DNA of 64,000 nt from Trema orientale (GCA_002914845.1 JXTC01000379.1:62001-126000); one strand, 5' to 3'; positions 12,055 to 25,672 are shown, counted from the first letter of the stretch. Program-made: numbers and translations. The notes: generated by a model from the letters alone, not told the origin.

Positions 12055-14467
12055 TTGGTATCTAATACACCAATTCCACTTACTAAGCTAAGTAAGTAGT
12101 ACAAGAAGAAGTTTCTCACCTGATATATAGTTTAAGAATTAAACTACCAAGCATTTAAGACATGTCAATTTCCTTTTAAAAAAAAATCTAGTTAAGCATA
12201 ATAGAATTTTTCTTAAAATTTCAAAACTTTTCCATAGTTTTCAAACATGTCTCCAATAGATTTTAAAAGCGTATCTTCTTTTTATTGCAAATCTCATTAT
12301 GCAAATAATTTTCCATTATTCTTCATTAGTGAAAAACTTTAGATAATACTTTAGTGAGGCTTTCTTTAGGTTTTATGACCTTAAAGTTATCACACTCTAT
12401 TAATTTTATTAAAAACGGTTTCTATCAGATATTTTAACAATAGAAAAACCTGTAAAGCATTTTAGAAAATAATAGAGTGTGTTAAGAGTATTTTTTTTTT
12501 CAACTTCATTCAACTTGTCAAGTATTTTGTTTCATAGCTCTTATCTATTTGAAAATCCAAGTTTTATGAATCGAATATTTTAAATTTTTTCTTTATTTCA
12601 AAGAAGATACCATGTATAATTTTGCACCACCTAAGTCTCTCCAAGGCTTAGGTATTTAATACAAAAAAAAATATTTTTATTCTGTATGTAAATGAAATAT
12701 TATTCTAAGTCTCCAATACTAGGAGTTTCCAATACTTAGGATATCAAACCAAATTAATCTCACAAGTACTCAACTATCCAATTAAGACAAATAAGATAAA
12801 GTCTACCTAACTTGACTTAACTAATGAACAAACATCTACTCCCAATAAGGAATTAACAAGCCATTAAACACCAAAATCATGTACAACTCAATAAAACATG
12901 TCACATATATAATGGAGTAGTTTGAAGGAATAAACATATCTAAATAATAACGTACATAAAGTCAAAATGACAAGATTTCACAAAAGTTCTAAACGAAATT
13001 TTCAAAATATAAAATTTCTCTATTTATACAAAGTTCCATACATGTTAGCAAAACCAATTTTACTTAACAAAACTCTTGTATCAAGATATTATAAATTTGA
13101 TTTTTAGAAACATATGCTCAAGCTTTCAAGAATTTATATGTATATCACACTAAATCACACCAAGGATTTCATTAAAAACACAAACTTGTTGCAAAAAGTT
13201 TTCATACAAATTTCTATAAACATCTTACATTTAAGACCAAGTTACTTTGCAAATCAATTTTCCAAAGCTTTCCTTATATTCAGAATCAGGTGACAAGTAA
13301 AAACTCGGTAATTTTTAACAATTGTATCTACTATATTCAAAACTAGAAAAAATATTTAGGAACTTTATTTTTAAATTAACATCACTAAATGTGCAATTAG
13401 ACCTCACTAGTACCATAACTAGTTTTAAGTAAAGCAATTATTTAAATTTTATAATGCTGAAAATTTCACAAACCTTAGACTCAAAGTGGTACTCTTAATT
13501 TATTTATTTTTTTAAAAATACAATCCTTAAAAAATATGAATCACATACACCTAACTATTACTCAAAATTAAGATGTATATGGTTCTTTTGAATACAAAGA
13601 TAATTTATTTGTCAAATGCAAATGTCTACCTCATTCAAAACCAAAATTATCAACTTGGGATTCCCCAAAGTTTCAAAACCAATAAATCAGGTTTTAAGTC
13701 TAACCAATCTTCAAAATTTCAAAAATTTCAACATTAAGGGCCACATAAATAAATTTGACAAAACTAGTGCAATGCAATATTTAAGTAAACACAATGTATC
13801 ATACCAATTTATTAATCCAACTAGATTCAAGTAATTCAAGAATTTCCTTACGAAAATTAAACCTGGTAAGACTAGAAAAGAACCTTTTTTTTTTGTAACC
13901 AAGTTCATATTATTAAATTAATTAATGAATGAAAACTAGTATGTCTTGTCCACTAAAAAGTCCAACTAATGCATGATACAAAATTATGACAACATACTAT
14001 CAGACACTCAAACTAGTTAGTCACATATAAATAATTTCCAAGAAATTCAAATCACAACCTCACAAGTACAAATAATGTCAAGTCATGTCAATCAAGATGC
14101 AAGATACTGAATTGCTATCTTAGAATCTACGATGTTCATATCGCTTATCACTATAATGGACATAGGAGCACAAGAATGAATGTCTATTTGAATTAAGGAA
14201 TTCTGACAGAAGTAGAATTCACTAGTCTCGTATCATCTCTGACACTTCTGAAACTAGAATGTCAGGGGTATAACTATCCCAAGGATACCAAAGTTCCACT
14301 CTAGAGAGATAAATGAAGGATTCGTAACGAATTCAAACAAAGACAACATATTTAGCCAATTCCTAAGTGATGTATGAGGTATTTGTCAAATATTTTTCTA
14401 ACACCTTTTTTTTTTTTAAAACACCAAAATACCACAGGCAAGATCCCAGACGGATTCAAAGCTTAAA
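12055..14467 (-). other. Probable decayed internal region of a gypsy-type element
   Basis: AT-rich, with no long frame and no recognisable domain. It is placed in a minus-strand gypsy element only because a reverse-oriented primer site and a long LTR-like block lie directly to its right. A 72-residue frame at 13616-13834 has no recognisable motif. Confidence 0.35.
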
Positions 14468-14479
14468 GCTCTGATACTA
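14468..14479 (-). other. Primer binding site, reverse orientation
   Basis: GCTCTGATACTA is the reverse complement of TAGTATCAGAGC, one base from the standard methionine-tRNA primer site. It sits four bases left of the LTR-like block. Confidence 0.5.
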
Positions 14480-14483
14480 AATC

Positions 14484-17287
14484 TATCACAACCAGAAATC
14501 CAAGGCGATGACTTTTAGTATTTTTATGTGAAAATAATGATAAATAGTGATATTTAAAAATTCTAGGAAATTATATACTTGAAACTTTCATTTTTAGTCC
14601 TCAAAAGTAATCAAATTTCAGAATCATAAAACTTTCTATTAGTTTTAATTTCCCAAGAAAATCTTCATTTAAACTTTAGAGAAAATTCTAATTAATTAGT
14701 TTAGAAACTTTTATTAAATCATGAATTTTAATGAAAGAGTTTAATTTTAAAACCTTAGGTCCAAATTCCAAATAATTTACATAAAATCATTTGTATTTCT
14801 AAGTGCTCAATTTAATAACAAAATCATCCTCATACATCTACTTAGTAAATATACTAATATTGGCTAAATAATTTTGACATTGAAAAGAAAGATGATACAG
14901 AGTAGGAACCAACCAATGAAGAGGAATGGAACTGCAAGCATATAGCAAATATGCTTGTCAAACCACCAGAACAATTGCTACAAAATAAATCAACACCTAA
15001 AAATGGGAGGAAGTAGGGGGTGAGCACGTGAATACGCATTAGAGATTCAATTATAGGTTTTTAACTAATATAAATACTTACTTTCAAGGTCTTGTATGGT
15101 CAGTGAAATACTCAAATGGCTTTACTGAAGTGCAATAAAAATTATCGTACAAAGGTTTAAATTTCCCAAAACCTTAGAAAACTATATTAAAACTGAAATC
15201 ATTTCCAAGGTTCAAATATTCCAAACCATTATAAATCTTAGTCTCATAATAAATTCATTATCCAAAGGTTCAAATATTTCAAACCATTGTAAAATATGAC
15301 ATCAAATCCAGTACAAATCCATTCAAGTCAAGTACATAACAAGCAACACAATCAATGACATGTCCGAGCCACCAAAGGTTGGTGACCGTAAATGTGCAAT
15401 GTAATGTGAGCCACACTAAGTGGGTAACTGCACATGTGTACTGTGTCCGAGTCACCTAGGTTGGTAATCGTGAGTATGATATGTAGTCCGAATACTATAA
15501 GTCCGAGCACCTAATAGGGTACCGTAAATCCGTCAGCCATGTAGGTGCAATGATTACATACATGCTATATGCATGACAAGAATGAGAATATGTACCATTT
15601 TTCATAAAAATTTTAAAACAGACCATGAAATATTTTTAATTAATCAAGTTTAGTTCTCAAAACTAAATTCTTATTTAAATTGGATTTTATAAAAATTTCG
15701 GCAACACAACAGCCGTTTTTGTCAAAACTAATAAAATCCAATTCCTGCATAAAACATTTCCAAATAAGATAATTTGGCACGCCAACCAGTTTGACGTACC
15801 TCCAAGGTAGTTGAAATATCAATTCAAGCCAAAACAGGTATAAATCATATTTTTATAAATTATTTCACGAAATTCTATATTTATTCAAAATATATAAAAA
15901 TCAAAAATTAAATCAATTTAAAGATCAAGTAACCGAATCTCTACCTCAATCGAGTGACAAAATAGCGTTACGGCGCTATTGAGAGCGTTTAATGTCATTT
16001 GGCAGTCGTTTGGAGGGTTAGGGGTCGTTTTCGAAGCCTCGATCATCCACTTTGAAATATCGTTTTTCCAACGGGACCTTGAATGGAGAAATAGACATTT
16101 CTACTGAAATCTTAGTACCCAAATTAGTTAGGTTAGACATATAACTTGACCAATTCAAGTTCGGGCTCCGACACCATGGCACACAAAATCAGACAAATCT
16201 GGGCCGTCAGATTTCGTTTTTTATGCCCTTCATCAAACATAGTCAATATATATATCAAACTTCTTGTTTTCACGAGTACATCACAAATATAAGGTTTATT
16301 TTACGATCTAACGGTCGAATTGAAAATTTTTAATATAAAATTAGAATAACTCAAAATTGTCAAAAATATTAAAATTTAATCCAGGCAAAGTTGAGTCGAG
16401 ATATATATACCATAGTGTTCCTCTCGTCAAGAGGAATCCGATGCAAGTGATTTCGCGACCTGAGGTAGCCAGAATCTCTGTCGATGGCCAAATGTTCCCG
16501 CGGTCATTTTCCTCCACCGACGGCGATTCTCGCAGTTGTAGGCAGCGAAACTCCGGTGGACAGCTCGTCCCAAGATAGCAGTCTGATTCTGGGTGGTGGC
16601 AGTGCTTGTACCTAGCCGGAGGATGGTCGTCCGCAATGAGGCTGTGGCTACCGTGCATCGGGCACAATGAAGAAGAAGAAGACGTCTAGGGGGAGAGAGA
16701 GGCAGATGTATACATATATATCTGTTTTTTTCAATAAAAGGACAAAAATACCCTTATAAAAATAGGGTTTTCACACTAACCATGCAGGAATTTGTGAACT
16801 AAAAGTTAATCTTTATTTTAAAAACCTGTGATCATTTCTATACTGGGCGTAGCTCATCCCCACTTCTCCCTCTCCAAGGTGATTTATTCAGTGATACTTG
16901 GACAATGAGACTTAGAAAGTGGCACTTGAAGTTTAATACTAGTTGATTATTTTAGAAACTCCTACTATATTTATAGGTATGGAAATAAGTAGGAGTTTTA
17001 TTTTGTTGATAGTTGTGAGAGTATTTATTATGAAACTGATTATGGTCTGTATAAAATATGTCTGTGACCGATGTGCGATGAACTTGTGATGCATAATTTC
17101 TAATAATTATTTTATTGTAATCTACATTTTAAGGGTATCACATAAACTGTGGGATTATTTTCACTTAAATATCTTTAGAGGCCAATTCAAATGTTTATAA
17201 ATTTATTTAACTTTTAAAATTAAATTTTGTTATTTCCAATTTTTAAAATATCCATTCTGCCACTAACCTCAGCCTCGGGTCGTGACA
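14484..17287 (-). mobile_element. Long gypsy-type LTR (about 2.8 kb), minus strand
   Basis: Read on the minus strand it begins TGTCACGACCCGAGGCTGAG at 17287 and ends GGATTTCTGGTTGTGATA at 14484, just before a primer site. Ends of the form TGTCACGACC...GGTCGTGACA are common in plant gypsy LTRs. The middle has a block of CCGAG..ACC..GGTTGG repeats (15365-15530) and a GC-richer section (16430-16680) whose overlapping frames resemble nothing known. Only one LTR is in the window, so the boundary is inferred from terminal sequence and primer site. Confidence 0.5.
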
Positions 17288-18219
17288 TCTTGACCTATGG
17301 TTAAGAACTTCTTGACTATTAAAAAAATCATTATTTAGAACTTTTTCATGGTCAAGAACTTTTTAATCATAGGTGAAGATGTCTTTGACACTCTTAAAAA
17401 TATCATTTTAAAAAAAAATGCACAAAAAAAGTTATTTTGGCCCAAATTATTCCTATTCATGTCATTTTCCCATAGTGAAACTCATGTGAAAGCAGTCAGC
17501 TACTCAGCTTGTACAAAAAAGCTTCAAAAGGGACAGTTCTGAAAATGAAAATTAATGGGCCAGTGAGGTCCAGTCTGTGCAGTTAGTCTTTGAAATTAAC
17601 CCTTTCTATTAATATCGGTGAGTGCTACTGATTAATCAATTTCAGGAAAAAGGATTGGAAGCTAGTCATGATGTATAGTATGGCATTTCAAATGCTACAA
17701 AAGAAAATAAGGGAATGAGTGACTTCCTGTTATATATATATACAAATATCAAAGCTGTTAGTCAAAACATAAAACGTAAAAAAGAGGTATGAAATGCTAT
17801 ACTAATAAGATATGTCAAAACATTATAAGTGCTTATGCCAGCAAGAAAAAGAATAAGATATGTCATTACTTTTTCTACAGACCTAATAGCTCCCATATTC
17901 TTTTAGCCGACAATTAAGCTAAGCGCTGTAAATGGCGTTTGACACATTTGTGCGCGCAAACTCTATGTATCATGCATTGCAAGGCATGAGGGCATATTGA
18001 CTTATCCAAAAGTATATATTAGCTGTAAACATTCTCTAATTCTTTTTTCAGTTTGATTTATATATTTGTATATATATTAACTTGAATTTTTTGACCTCCA
18101 TCTTCATGAAAAAGTTCCACCGTAGTCTTGAGCAGTTTTATAAATATATATGTATATGAAATATTATATATATATATATTGCGCGCACGTAAGTACGGCT
18201 CACAGATTGGATTGACTAA
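17288..18219. other. Intergenic, no gene seen
   Basis: AT-rich DNA. The only structure is a diverged direct repeat around GGTTAAGAACTTCTTGAC and GGTCAAGAACTTTTTAATC (17298-17372). Confidence 0.5.
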
Positions 18220-18227
18220 ATATGATG

Positions 18228-18853
18228 CAGGGGTGGCTCGAGAGTAAGGCCATTAAGGCAATCGCTTTAGGCCTCATCTCGAGTTAAGGCCCCAAATTAC
18301 TAATTTCTTTTTAAGGATTTCACACATTCAAAAGTTCTTAATATTTATGCGTAGGCTTAAAATATATAAATAATAGATAGTAGTTTCAATAGACTACAAA
18401 AATTTTAATCTCGATTCAATAAGTCAATGTATTTTTCCAAAATTCATGAATTTTTTATTTATTGCAAAAAAAAATTGGTAGGCATCTTGCTTTCTTTCCA
18501 AAATTGGAACAAATTTTTATTTTTATTTCATTGTATTTCATTATAAAACTTATTTCTTCCAAAACTTTTCAATGTCATTAATTTCTTATTCAACGTCCAT
18601 TCTTTCAGTTGTTAAGTTAATTTTCCTACTAAATTGGCTATTGATATATTTAATCAAGTCAAAATACATCATAATTTGCATATTTTATTACTCAACCAAT
18701 ATATCTAAAAGAAGTTGTCTTCTATCTTCAGAAATAATAATAAAATTTTTTCAAAGAAATGCGTCTAAAAATTTCTTATAAGTACAATTTAATTTTAGAG
18801 TATTTTTTTCTAAATGTTTGCCTTAGGCCCCAAAATTTGTTGAGCCGGCCCTG
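18228..18853. mobile_element. Non-autonomous hAT element (MITE) with perfect 8-bp duplication
   Basis: The 626-bp element has inverted ends CAGGGGTGGCTC and, from the other side, CAGGGCCGGCTC, and is flanked on both sides by ATATGATG (18220-18227 and 18854-18861). CAGGG ends and an exact 8-bp duplication are diagnostic of hAT transposons. Sub-terminal AAGGCC/TTAGGCC motifs occur at both ends. I see no transposase in the AT-rich interior; the 69-residue frame at 18572-18781 looks like chance. Confidence 0.88.
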
Positions 18854-19283
18854 ATATGATGATATCGAGATTGGCCGTATTTTGAAAATAATAAGATTAA
18901 TTTGGTCACTATAGGAGCAACTGGTCATGAAAGTTGGAGAAATTTTTTATAATTTCATTTTAATCTGAATAATACCAATACTTAGAGAATGAGTATCATG
19001 AAAGACTAGTAGTATTCCAAATTTCCAACTGTAAGTTAGCACCCAAACTATCCTCCCTTGTATTATACTACCGATAAAGAAAGAAAACAAATATATGCAG
19101 GGCGACTTTATTTGATAGGTATCTACACTCTGACCCACCTCTAGTGTTGAAATTTATGATTCAGATCCCTGATCATCCCCTTAGCAAAATTACATATATA
19201 TAAGCTTTGCAATGTGGTCTCCATCAATATTGAAAAGTAAAACTAACTACTCAACAACAGAAGTGAAAAAAGCATCAGCAAAA

Positions 19284-19450
19284 TCAGTAATTTATTGGCC
19301 CCTCCAAGTCTCTGGATATTACCAAAGAAACAAAGTCCGGAGGAGGAGCCCATCTCACATTATTATCAAAATTAACACCATGAGAGGCTAGCAAATCTGC
19401 CACTCGATTATCATTTCGGAAATTATGAGATCTGATGCTCCATTAAGGAA
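19284..19450 (-). pseudogene. RNase H-like (non-LTR retroelement type) fragment
   Basis: The minus strand encodes SIRSHNFRNDNRVADLLASH, then a run with WAPPPDF and a stop at 19284-19286. The pattern of a histidine block, then NRVADLLA and a Trp/Pro/Pro tail, is the end of the RNase H-like domain found in plant LINE ORF2 proteins and stand-alone copies. The frame is preceded by a stop around 19452, and no further domain is recognisable, so it is a short relic. Confidence 0.6.
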
Positions 19451-19800
19451 AGAAGATGCAAGCAGTGGAACCAAGCAGATCGTAAATTTTTTTACACAAT
19501 GACACGTAAACTAGTACTTACATTATTATGTAAAAACAAGGTCTTCCGATGGAACTAGTGTCAGTCGTGCATTTAATTTTCAATATCATTAATGAACCTA
19601 TAGTAATAAATAAATAAATGAAAAAGAGTTCTTCGAATTCTTTGAGAATTCTTGATTGGGATATATATTGAGCTAACTATAGTGCAAAATTGTCTCTTTG
19701 ATTAATAAGATGCAAAGATTTATCAATTTTAGAAGGTTAACATGATAACTAACGAGACATGTAGGAATTCTCGGACATGAAAATACGATATATATATATA

Positions 19801-20405
19801 GGGGAATTTACACCTAGGGGTCTACTAAATCCTTGTGATGAAAAATATGACTCACTCATTAATGTTTTCAAAACTAACCTCAATTGCCATGTCACACATG
19901 TAAAATTACTTGGATATCATAGTTCTTCAACAAACTTCAAACTACTTTAGCCACCACCACCGGTCCCGATCTCGATCCCGACGGCGGCGCCTCCGCTCGA
20001 CTAGGGCCATGGTCGAATTTGTCCGGCCACCTCTCCCGGTTGTTCCGATCATTTTTCAACCGGTGACCGGAAAATTTCGACCCCAGACTGGGGTCGAACC
20101 ACCGTTCGACCTTAGTCGAATAATTCGACTGGGGTCGAAGCTACCGGTCGAAATTTTCGACTGGCGTTCGACCGTGGTCGAAAATTTCGACCCCAGTTGA
20201 ACATATAGCCGGCCGTATTCCCGGTGCCGCCTCCGTCACTTTTGATTTTTTTTACTTGGTCGAAAATTTTCGTCTAGGATCGAGTCAGGGATAATTTTGG
20301 AACTCCGACATATTCATTAAATGACATAGCAATAAAAATCCTACTTTATAAGTTGTCCTTTTTTTCATCACATATATTAAAAGGGGGTCAAAATTGATAA
20401 TCCCC
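19801..20405. mobile_element. MITE with a GC-rich palindromic GTCGAA core
   Basis: The ends are imperfect inverted repeats: GGGGAATTTACACC...TGTGATGAAAAA on the left, and reading inward from the right GGGGATTATCAATT...TGTGATGAAAAA. It is inserted in a TA run, with ten bases of alternating TA on each side, so the duplication cannot be typed. The interior (about 19960-20240) is sharply richer in GC and made of repeated GGTCGAA and TTCGACC words in both orientations. A 96-residue frame at 19910-20200 is a by-product of these repeats. Confidence 0.6.
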
Positions 20406-20415
20406 TATATATATA

Positions 20416-23400
20416 CATATCTTAAGTGTTGATTTCGTAGTCATTTAATTTTTAGGTAGACCCATAACTCTCATAGTAATTAGCACATATCCAATTAAAG
20501 GTTACCAACTTAATAATAACGGAAAAGGAAAAAAATTTAAAATTAGACTTTTTACCTTAAAAATCATTTTTTTTAGTAAATACAGAAAAACTCCTTAAAA
20601 ATAACAACTAAAAAGCTAAAAAACTCTCAAGCTCAAAAAGTACCTTTTAGATTTACAGGCTTTTTTTCCTGTGTAGCACATGCTGCCTGCTGTGTACGTC
20701 AATACTCTAAATGTTACAACAATGTTAGTGCTATTATTATAAGTAACGATAGCTAAACAAGTAGACAGCTTTAACATGGCGGCAGCTACCTCCCACCAAT
20801 AAAATCTACTAAGTGTGGAGAAAGAAGTATAGATCATTAATTATATAGCAAGATACGTAGCTTAGACTTGTTAAAACATCAACACCTCTTCATTGAATCA
20901 ATATATTGCCAAGGAAAAAGCCAACTCATAGACAACCCATTGGTTATTATGAAAGTACACACATAACAAAGTCTAATGTTTGTAAGTCTATTTTCACATC
21001 ATACACGTACATTAGTAGAATAATAAAGTCCCCTCACTACGACATATATAATTGGAAAGAAGTAATTATTAATTGACTAATAGTACACAAAGGAATACGA
21101 ATGCGATCGTTTTTTCTCCTTTTAATTCCTCCAAGTCAATTAAGTTGTAACCAATTGGCGAGGACGTAGCGTTCAGGGGAAAAATGACTTCCACATTGAG
21201 AACATAATTCCATGGTCCCGGCTCTACTTTTGAAATGGAATTTAGAGCTTTTGTAGGGCTGAATTAGATCGGCTATTTGTCATATTTGAACGCGTGCATT
21301 ATATAACTATGACAAATTTTTGATTGGACAGTGCTGACTAAGGAAAACCCTCAATTTTGTTGCCTTGGTTTATTCAAGTGTGTGTATATATATATGTTTT
21401 AAATATTTACAAGAAATATATATATATATATATATATCAAACCAACTTCAGTGGAGTGTGACTCTCATTACTCATGACCAAGTTATTAGAGAGAGAGAGA
21501 GAATGGAAGTCTATGTCACTTTGATGGCTTGGATGAAGCTATAAGAATGGGGCCCAATCTACCTCTCTAATATATTGCTTGAGGCAAAGTTGCGGGAATG
21601 AGTCTTGATATTTCATTGTTTTTGTCTCACCAACCACTAAAGAGTTTTGTGTTTGTTTGTACTCTTATGTCAAAGAAAACTCTAAAGAAAGAAGTAACTT
21701 TTTCAAGTGCACAAGTTTTCAAAATGTAATGTGATTATGCCTTGCACACACCTTTCTTTTTCTTTCTCCCCCAAATCAAACCCAAATCATATATCGAAAT
21801 TTTCATGCCAAAAAGAGGAAAACAAAATAAGAAACCAATAGCCTGCTAAAAGCATCCAATCAAATTAACCTATATTTATATCTATATTCTTATCTTGTGT
21901 TCTCAGGTAATAGCTTACTTCATTTCCCACCTGATGAGCCAAAAAGGTCAATGATCTATGGACACACCCACTATCTAGCAATTTCAAACCACCAAACCTT
22001 CCTTTTTGGGATGGCCATGGATCGTATAATTAGAGGCCTAGAACACCGACCTTGTGTAGTCTTATTTTATTAGCACTTTTTATTTCTATTATTTTTTTAT
22101 AAACAATTAAATTTAATTAAATTTTTTTAAAAAAAAAGTACAACACTTTGCACCGAAAAAGGGTACCATTTGGGGGTCGCCACCTGCATCTAAATTCTAA
22201 TTGACCATTTTGCAGCTATAATTTCTTGTGAGTTGAGAGTACACAACTTGCGGAGAAACCCTAAAAAATAGAAAGAAGAAACAAAAAAAAAAAAGGCATT
22301 TTAGGTTAAATCTTGCTTAATTGGCATGCATTAATATGTATATCTAGTTTTGGTGCCTACACGTAAGCCTTGTGTAACCCACAAGACTCTCCTTAATTGC
22401 CGAACTGAAAGAACCCACATATCTTGTTTGAATTGAAGCTATTGGCTTATCAATTTTCTAAGCAAACTTTTCCCTTCTTTCTCTCAGCTACTTTCTTTTT
22501 GGACAGTAACCAACCTATTAGACCTTAGATCAGTTTCTCTCTTAATTATAGGAGACAATGAAAGACTATGGTGTTTGACTTGAACACTGGGGATTGATTT
22601 CTGTCAGATCATCCAATCAAACTATTCGGTTTCAATTTGCGGGGAAGATTGGTCTGCATGTGATTGGTCCCACTTTCCATCATCTCTCCTAGTCAAGATG
22701 TGAGGTGAAAAGAAGGCACCAACAAACTTGGTTCGTTGGAATTATTCTTGAAGATTTAGAACTCCCAATATATATGATATTTCACCTTCTTTGCTCAGAA
22801 TATTCCCAGTTACAATACTTGCAATTATAAAGTAAAACAAACGAAAATACAAGAGAAGGCTTAAAGAAATAACTATGAGCCATTTGTATGAAAGTAGCTA
22901 AGCCTAAAGATGTGCATCTGGCTACAATATGTAGTAGCACTTCTCTATAATGTTGATCTAGGGTTTTGTTTTTCTTTTTTAAATAACTAAAACCCTCCAC
23001 ATAGGAGGGAGATGTTCTTAATTATTTAATTACCAATTTACCACTAGACGGTATTATATAGGATGCAGATCTAGTTACATTGGCCACTTATGCAATACTT
23101 AAAAACAATATATATCATGTTCACATGTATAACATAATTGATTAGATTTTCACTTTTAAGTATATGGTGTCGGTTAAAATTTGGAACATTATATATAAAG
23201 CATTGTCTTTTCCCTAAGGTCGAACAAACATTAATGTACGTACTTTGCACCAAACAATGGCGACTGACAACGCACGCTCCCGTGTCTGAGATTAAAAGAA
23301 GAGTGCAAAGAAAACAAAAAAGAGAGAAATTAAAGGAAAAATACAAGTAAATATTCATTAAATCGTGTCTTAGAAAATATTCCATTCAGATGTGTAAATT

Positions 23401-23925
23401 GTCGTATTTGGTGACTAGTCAGATCCAATACATGCCGTATTTAGTACTACGCGTCCTGATTCAGGTGTAACTGCATGTCCAAACATTATAAGTTATTATT
23501 GTCCGTACATGATCTCATGACGAAATTAAAACTCAAGATCCAAATGGTCTCGATCGATCGGCCTTTAACATGAAACCTAGCTATATGTGCTGTATACAAA
23601 GTACTAATTCAGAAGAATCTTTTGTAGACAATTACCACACTTCGGTTTCTTTCGCAAACAAAATAATAAGCTATAGTTATTGTTTTGCCCGATTAAACTT
23701 TATCACTCAAGTATTTTCACGGTAAAAATAGAAAGAGAAAAATACTAAATAATGATTTTTTATTTTTATTTTTTTTCTAACTACTCAAATTATGATAGTC
23801 GTTAAATGATGATCTAACGGTTAAAAAAGTAGTAAAAAAAATATTATTAGATTGGGAACCATGTATATATATATATACACATAATTACATACACATATAT
23901 GATATATTGGATTCTTCAAAAAAAG

Positions 23926-23957
<32 letters not shown>

Positions 23958-25672
23958 ATATTGGCTAGCTATTGGTTAAACATATAAAAATCTTGGATAC
24001 GGAATTAAATAAAATAAAGAAAACTTAAGCTTATTGTAGATTCTATCGACTGATATTGCTAAAAAAGCTGTGATATTATGATTCAGTCATCAAAATGATT
24101 TGACATTTATCCGAGGTACTTATTTTAAAGGGAATATTGGAAGTGTTTTCCCAAAACCATCGACTTCAAAAGCTCCCACAAGTACGTCCTACAAGAAGTT
24201 AAAGTAAAATAATAGTACTATGGCCATATGAGATCTGTGTATGTTTCTTTCTTGGCCTCACAGACAATAAATTAACCCGAGAGGCCTATTTATATACGTA
24301 CACAACATGTTATATATTTGTATATATATATAAACAAGTATTCCAAGCACATAAGTATAGACATATATAAAATATATAGTTCTTAAGTAGATATCAAGCA
24401 TGATTTATTCAATGCAAGCATTAATTATTTGCTCTCAAGGACACATGTGATTGGCATTTACCTTAAGTAGTACGTATGCACGTACGTATAGATGTATTAT
24501 ATATATAGATTATAATATCACAACAATAATTATTTATTTAGTGTTGCAACTATAAAGTGGTTTATTTAAAAAAGAAATGCAGCCTTATCTTTCAACTCCT
24601 AATTTATTGTCTATAGGAATTATGTGCGGCTTAATTATAAGCTATCAATATAATTATATGGCTTAAAGATTTGCAGATATATACACACACATTACTGCCT
24701 GCAAGATTCCAAGTAAATTTTCATAGCTAGCTAGTTAGAGATTTACTAGTTATTCTCGGAATGTAATATCGAAATTCACTAGTTACTCTCAGAATGTAAT
24801 GTACCGAATCCTCAAAATCATCATTCAGATTTTAAGAAAATCATTTCTCAATTGATGCTCTCGGTGATTCAGTGAAGGGTTTAATTTTTTTTCCCATTTT
24901 CTAATTTTCTTTAATTTCCCATGTACATGCACATACAAAGCAAAGAAAATTGAGCTGCACTAGACATAAAGGAAATATGCATTAAGCCATTAACATTCTC
25001 ATGTTCTTTTATATAACACATGCATTTAGTTTGATGACCCAATTCAAGTTGGTGGATCTAAAACTTTTACAACCAACTTTGTATTTCTACCTTAAACTAT
25101 ACATTTATCTGCTAGTTTTTCTAATTTTCTCACTCACATTTTTTGCACAGCTATTTATTTAGGTATATACTAAATTGAAACTTCTCAAAGGGGAAAACAA
25201 CAGTGAAAAACATAAATGTTGATGTGATGTATCATGTATGCAACATTTTGCGCCAAGTGAAATTAATTACTTAATTTCTTTGGGAAAAAAATAAATTAAT
25301 TAATTTGAAAATGTACAAAGATCCGACTAGGAAAATAAACATCATGAGAGCTTCCCAGCCAAAATTTAACTGAGCCAAGTTCATCAACCAGCCATATCCC
25401 AAAAACAAGTGTTTAAACTAACCATCTCCCCAAGCCAAGCCGCGAAGCTTAGCCTGATTGAGCCGAGTTTATAACATCAGCCATATTTGTCTCTCTCGCC
25501 CTTTTTTCTTTTTTCTTTTTTCTTTTTTTTTTTTTTTTGGCGGGGGGTATTTTCTGGGAAGTGGGAAATCAGCCGTATATATAATAACTTACACTTGGGC
25601 GCTACCCCACGACACTGGTCGATCGTCATAATGCCATTATCCAATGCTTTCAATTCCGAGCCGAGCCAAATT
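20416..25672. other. Intergenic region downstream of the zinc-finger gene
   Basis: About 5.2 kb without a recognisable gene. It has TA microsatellites (for example 21419-21438 and 23926-23954), poly-A tracts, a diverged MITE near 23680-23866 and a small tandem duplication around ACTAGTTA(T/C)TCTC (24746-24805). The short frames have no family features. Confidence 0.55.
23680..23866. mobile_element. Diverged MITE copy, family shared with 35853 and 43480
   Basis: Shares with 35853-36084 the sub-terminal GAGAAAAATA(C/T)TAAATAATG, then TTTTTTTCTAACTACT..AAATTATG(A/G)TAGTCGTTA, then GATC(T/C)AA(C/T)GGTTAAAAAA, and a closing TTAGATTGG-like end. The boundaries are approximate. Confidence 0.4.

Noticed and set aside
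16341..16667. 108-residue minus-strand frame in a GC-richer patch
   Set aside because: It lies within the proposed gypsy LTR, is overlapped by other frames and has no domain.
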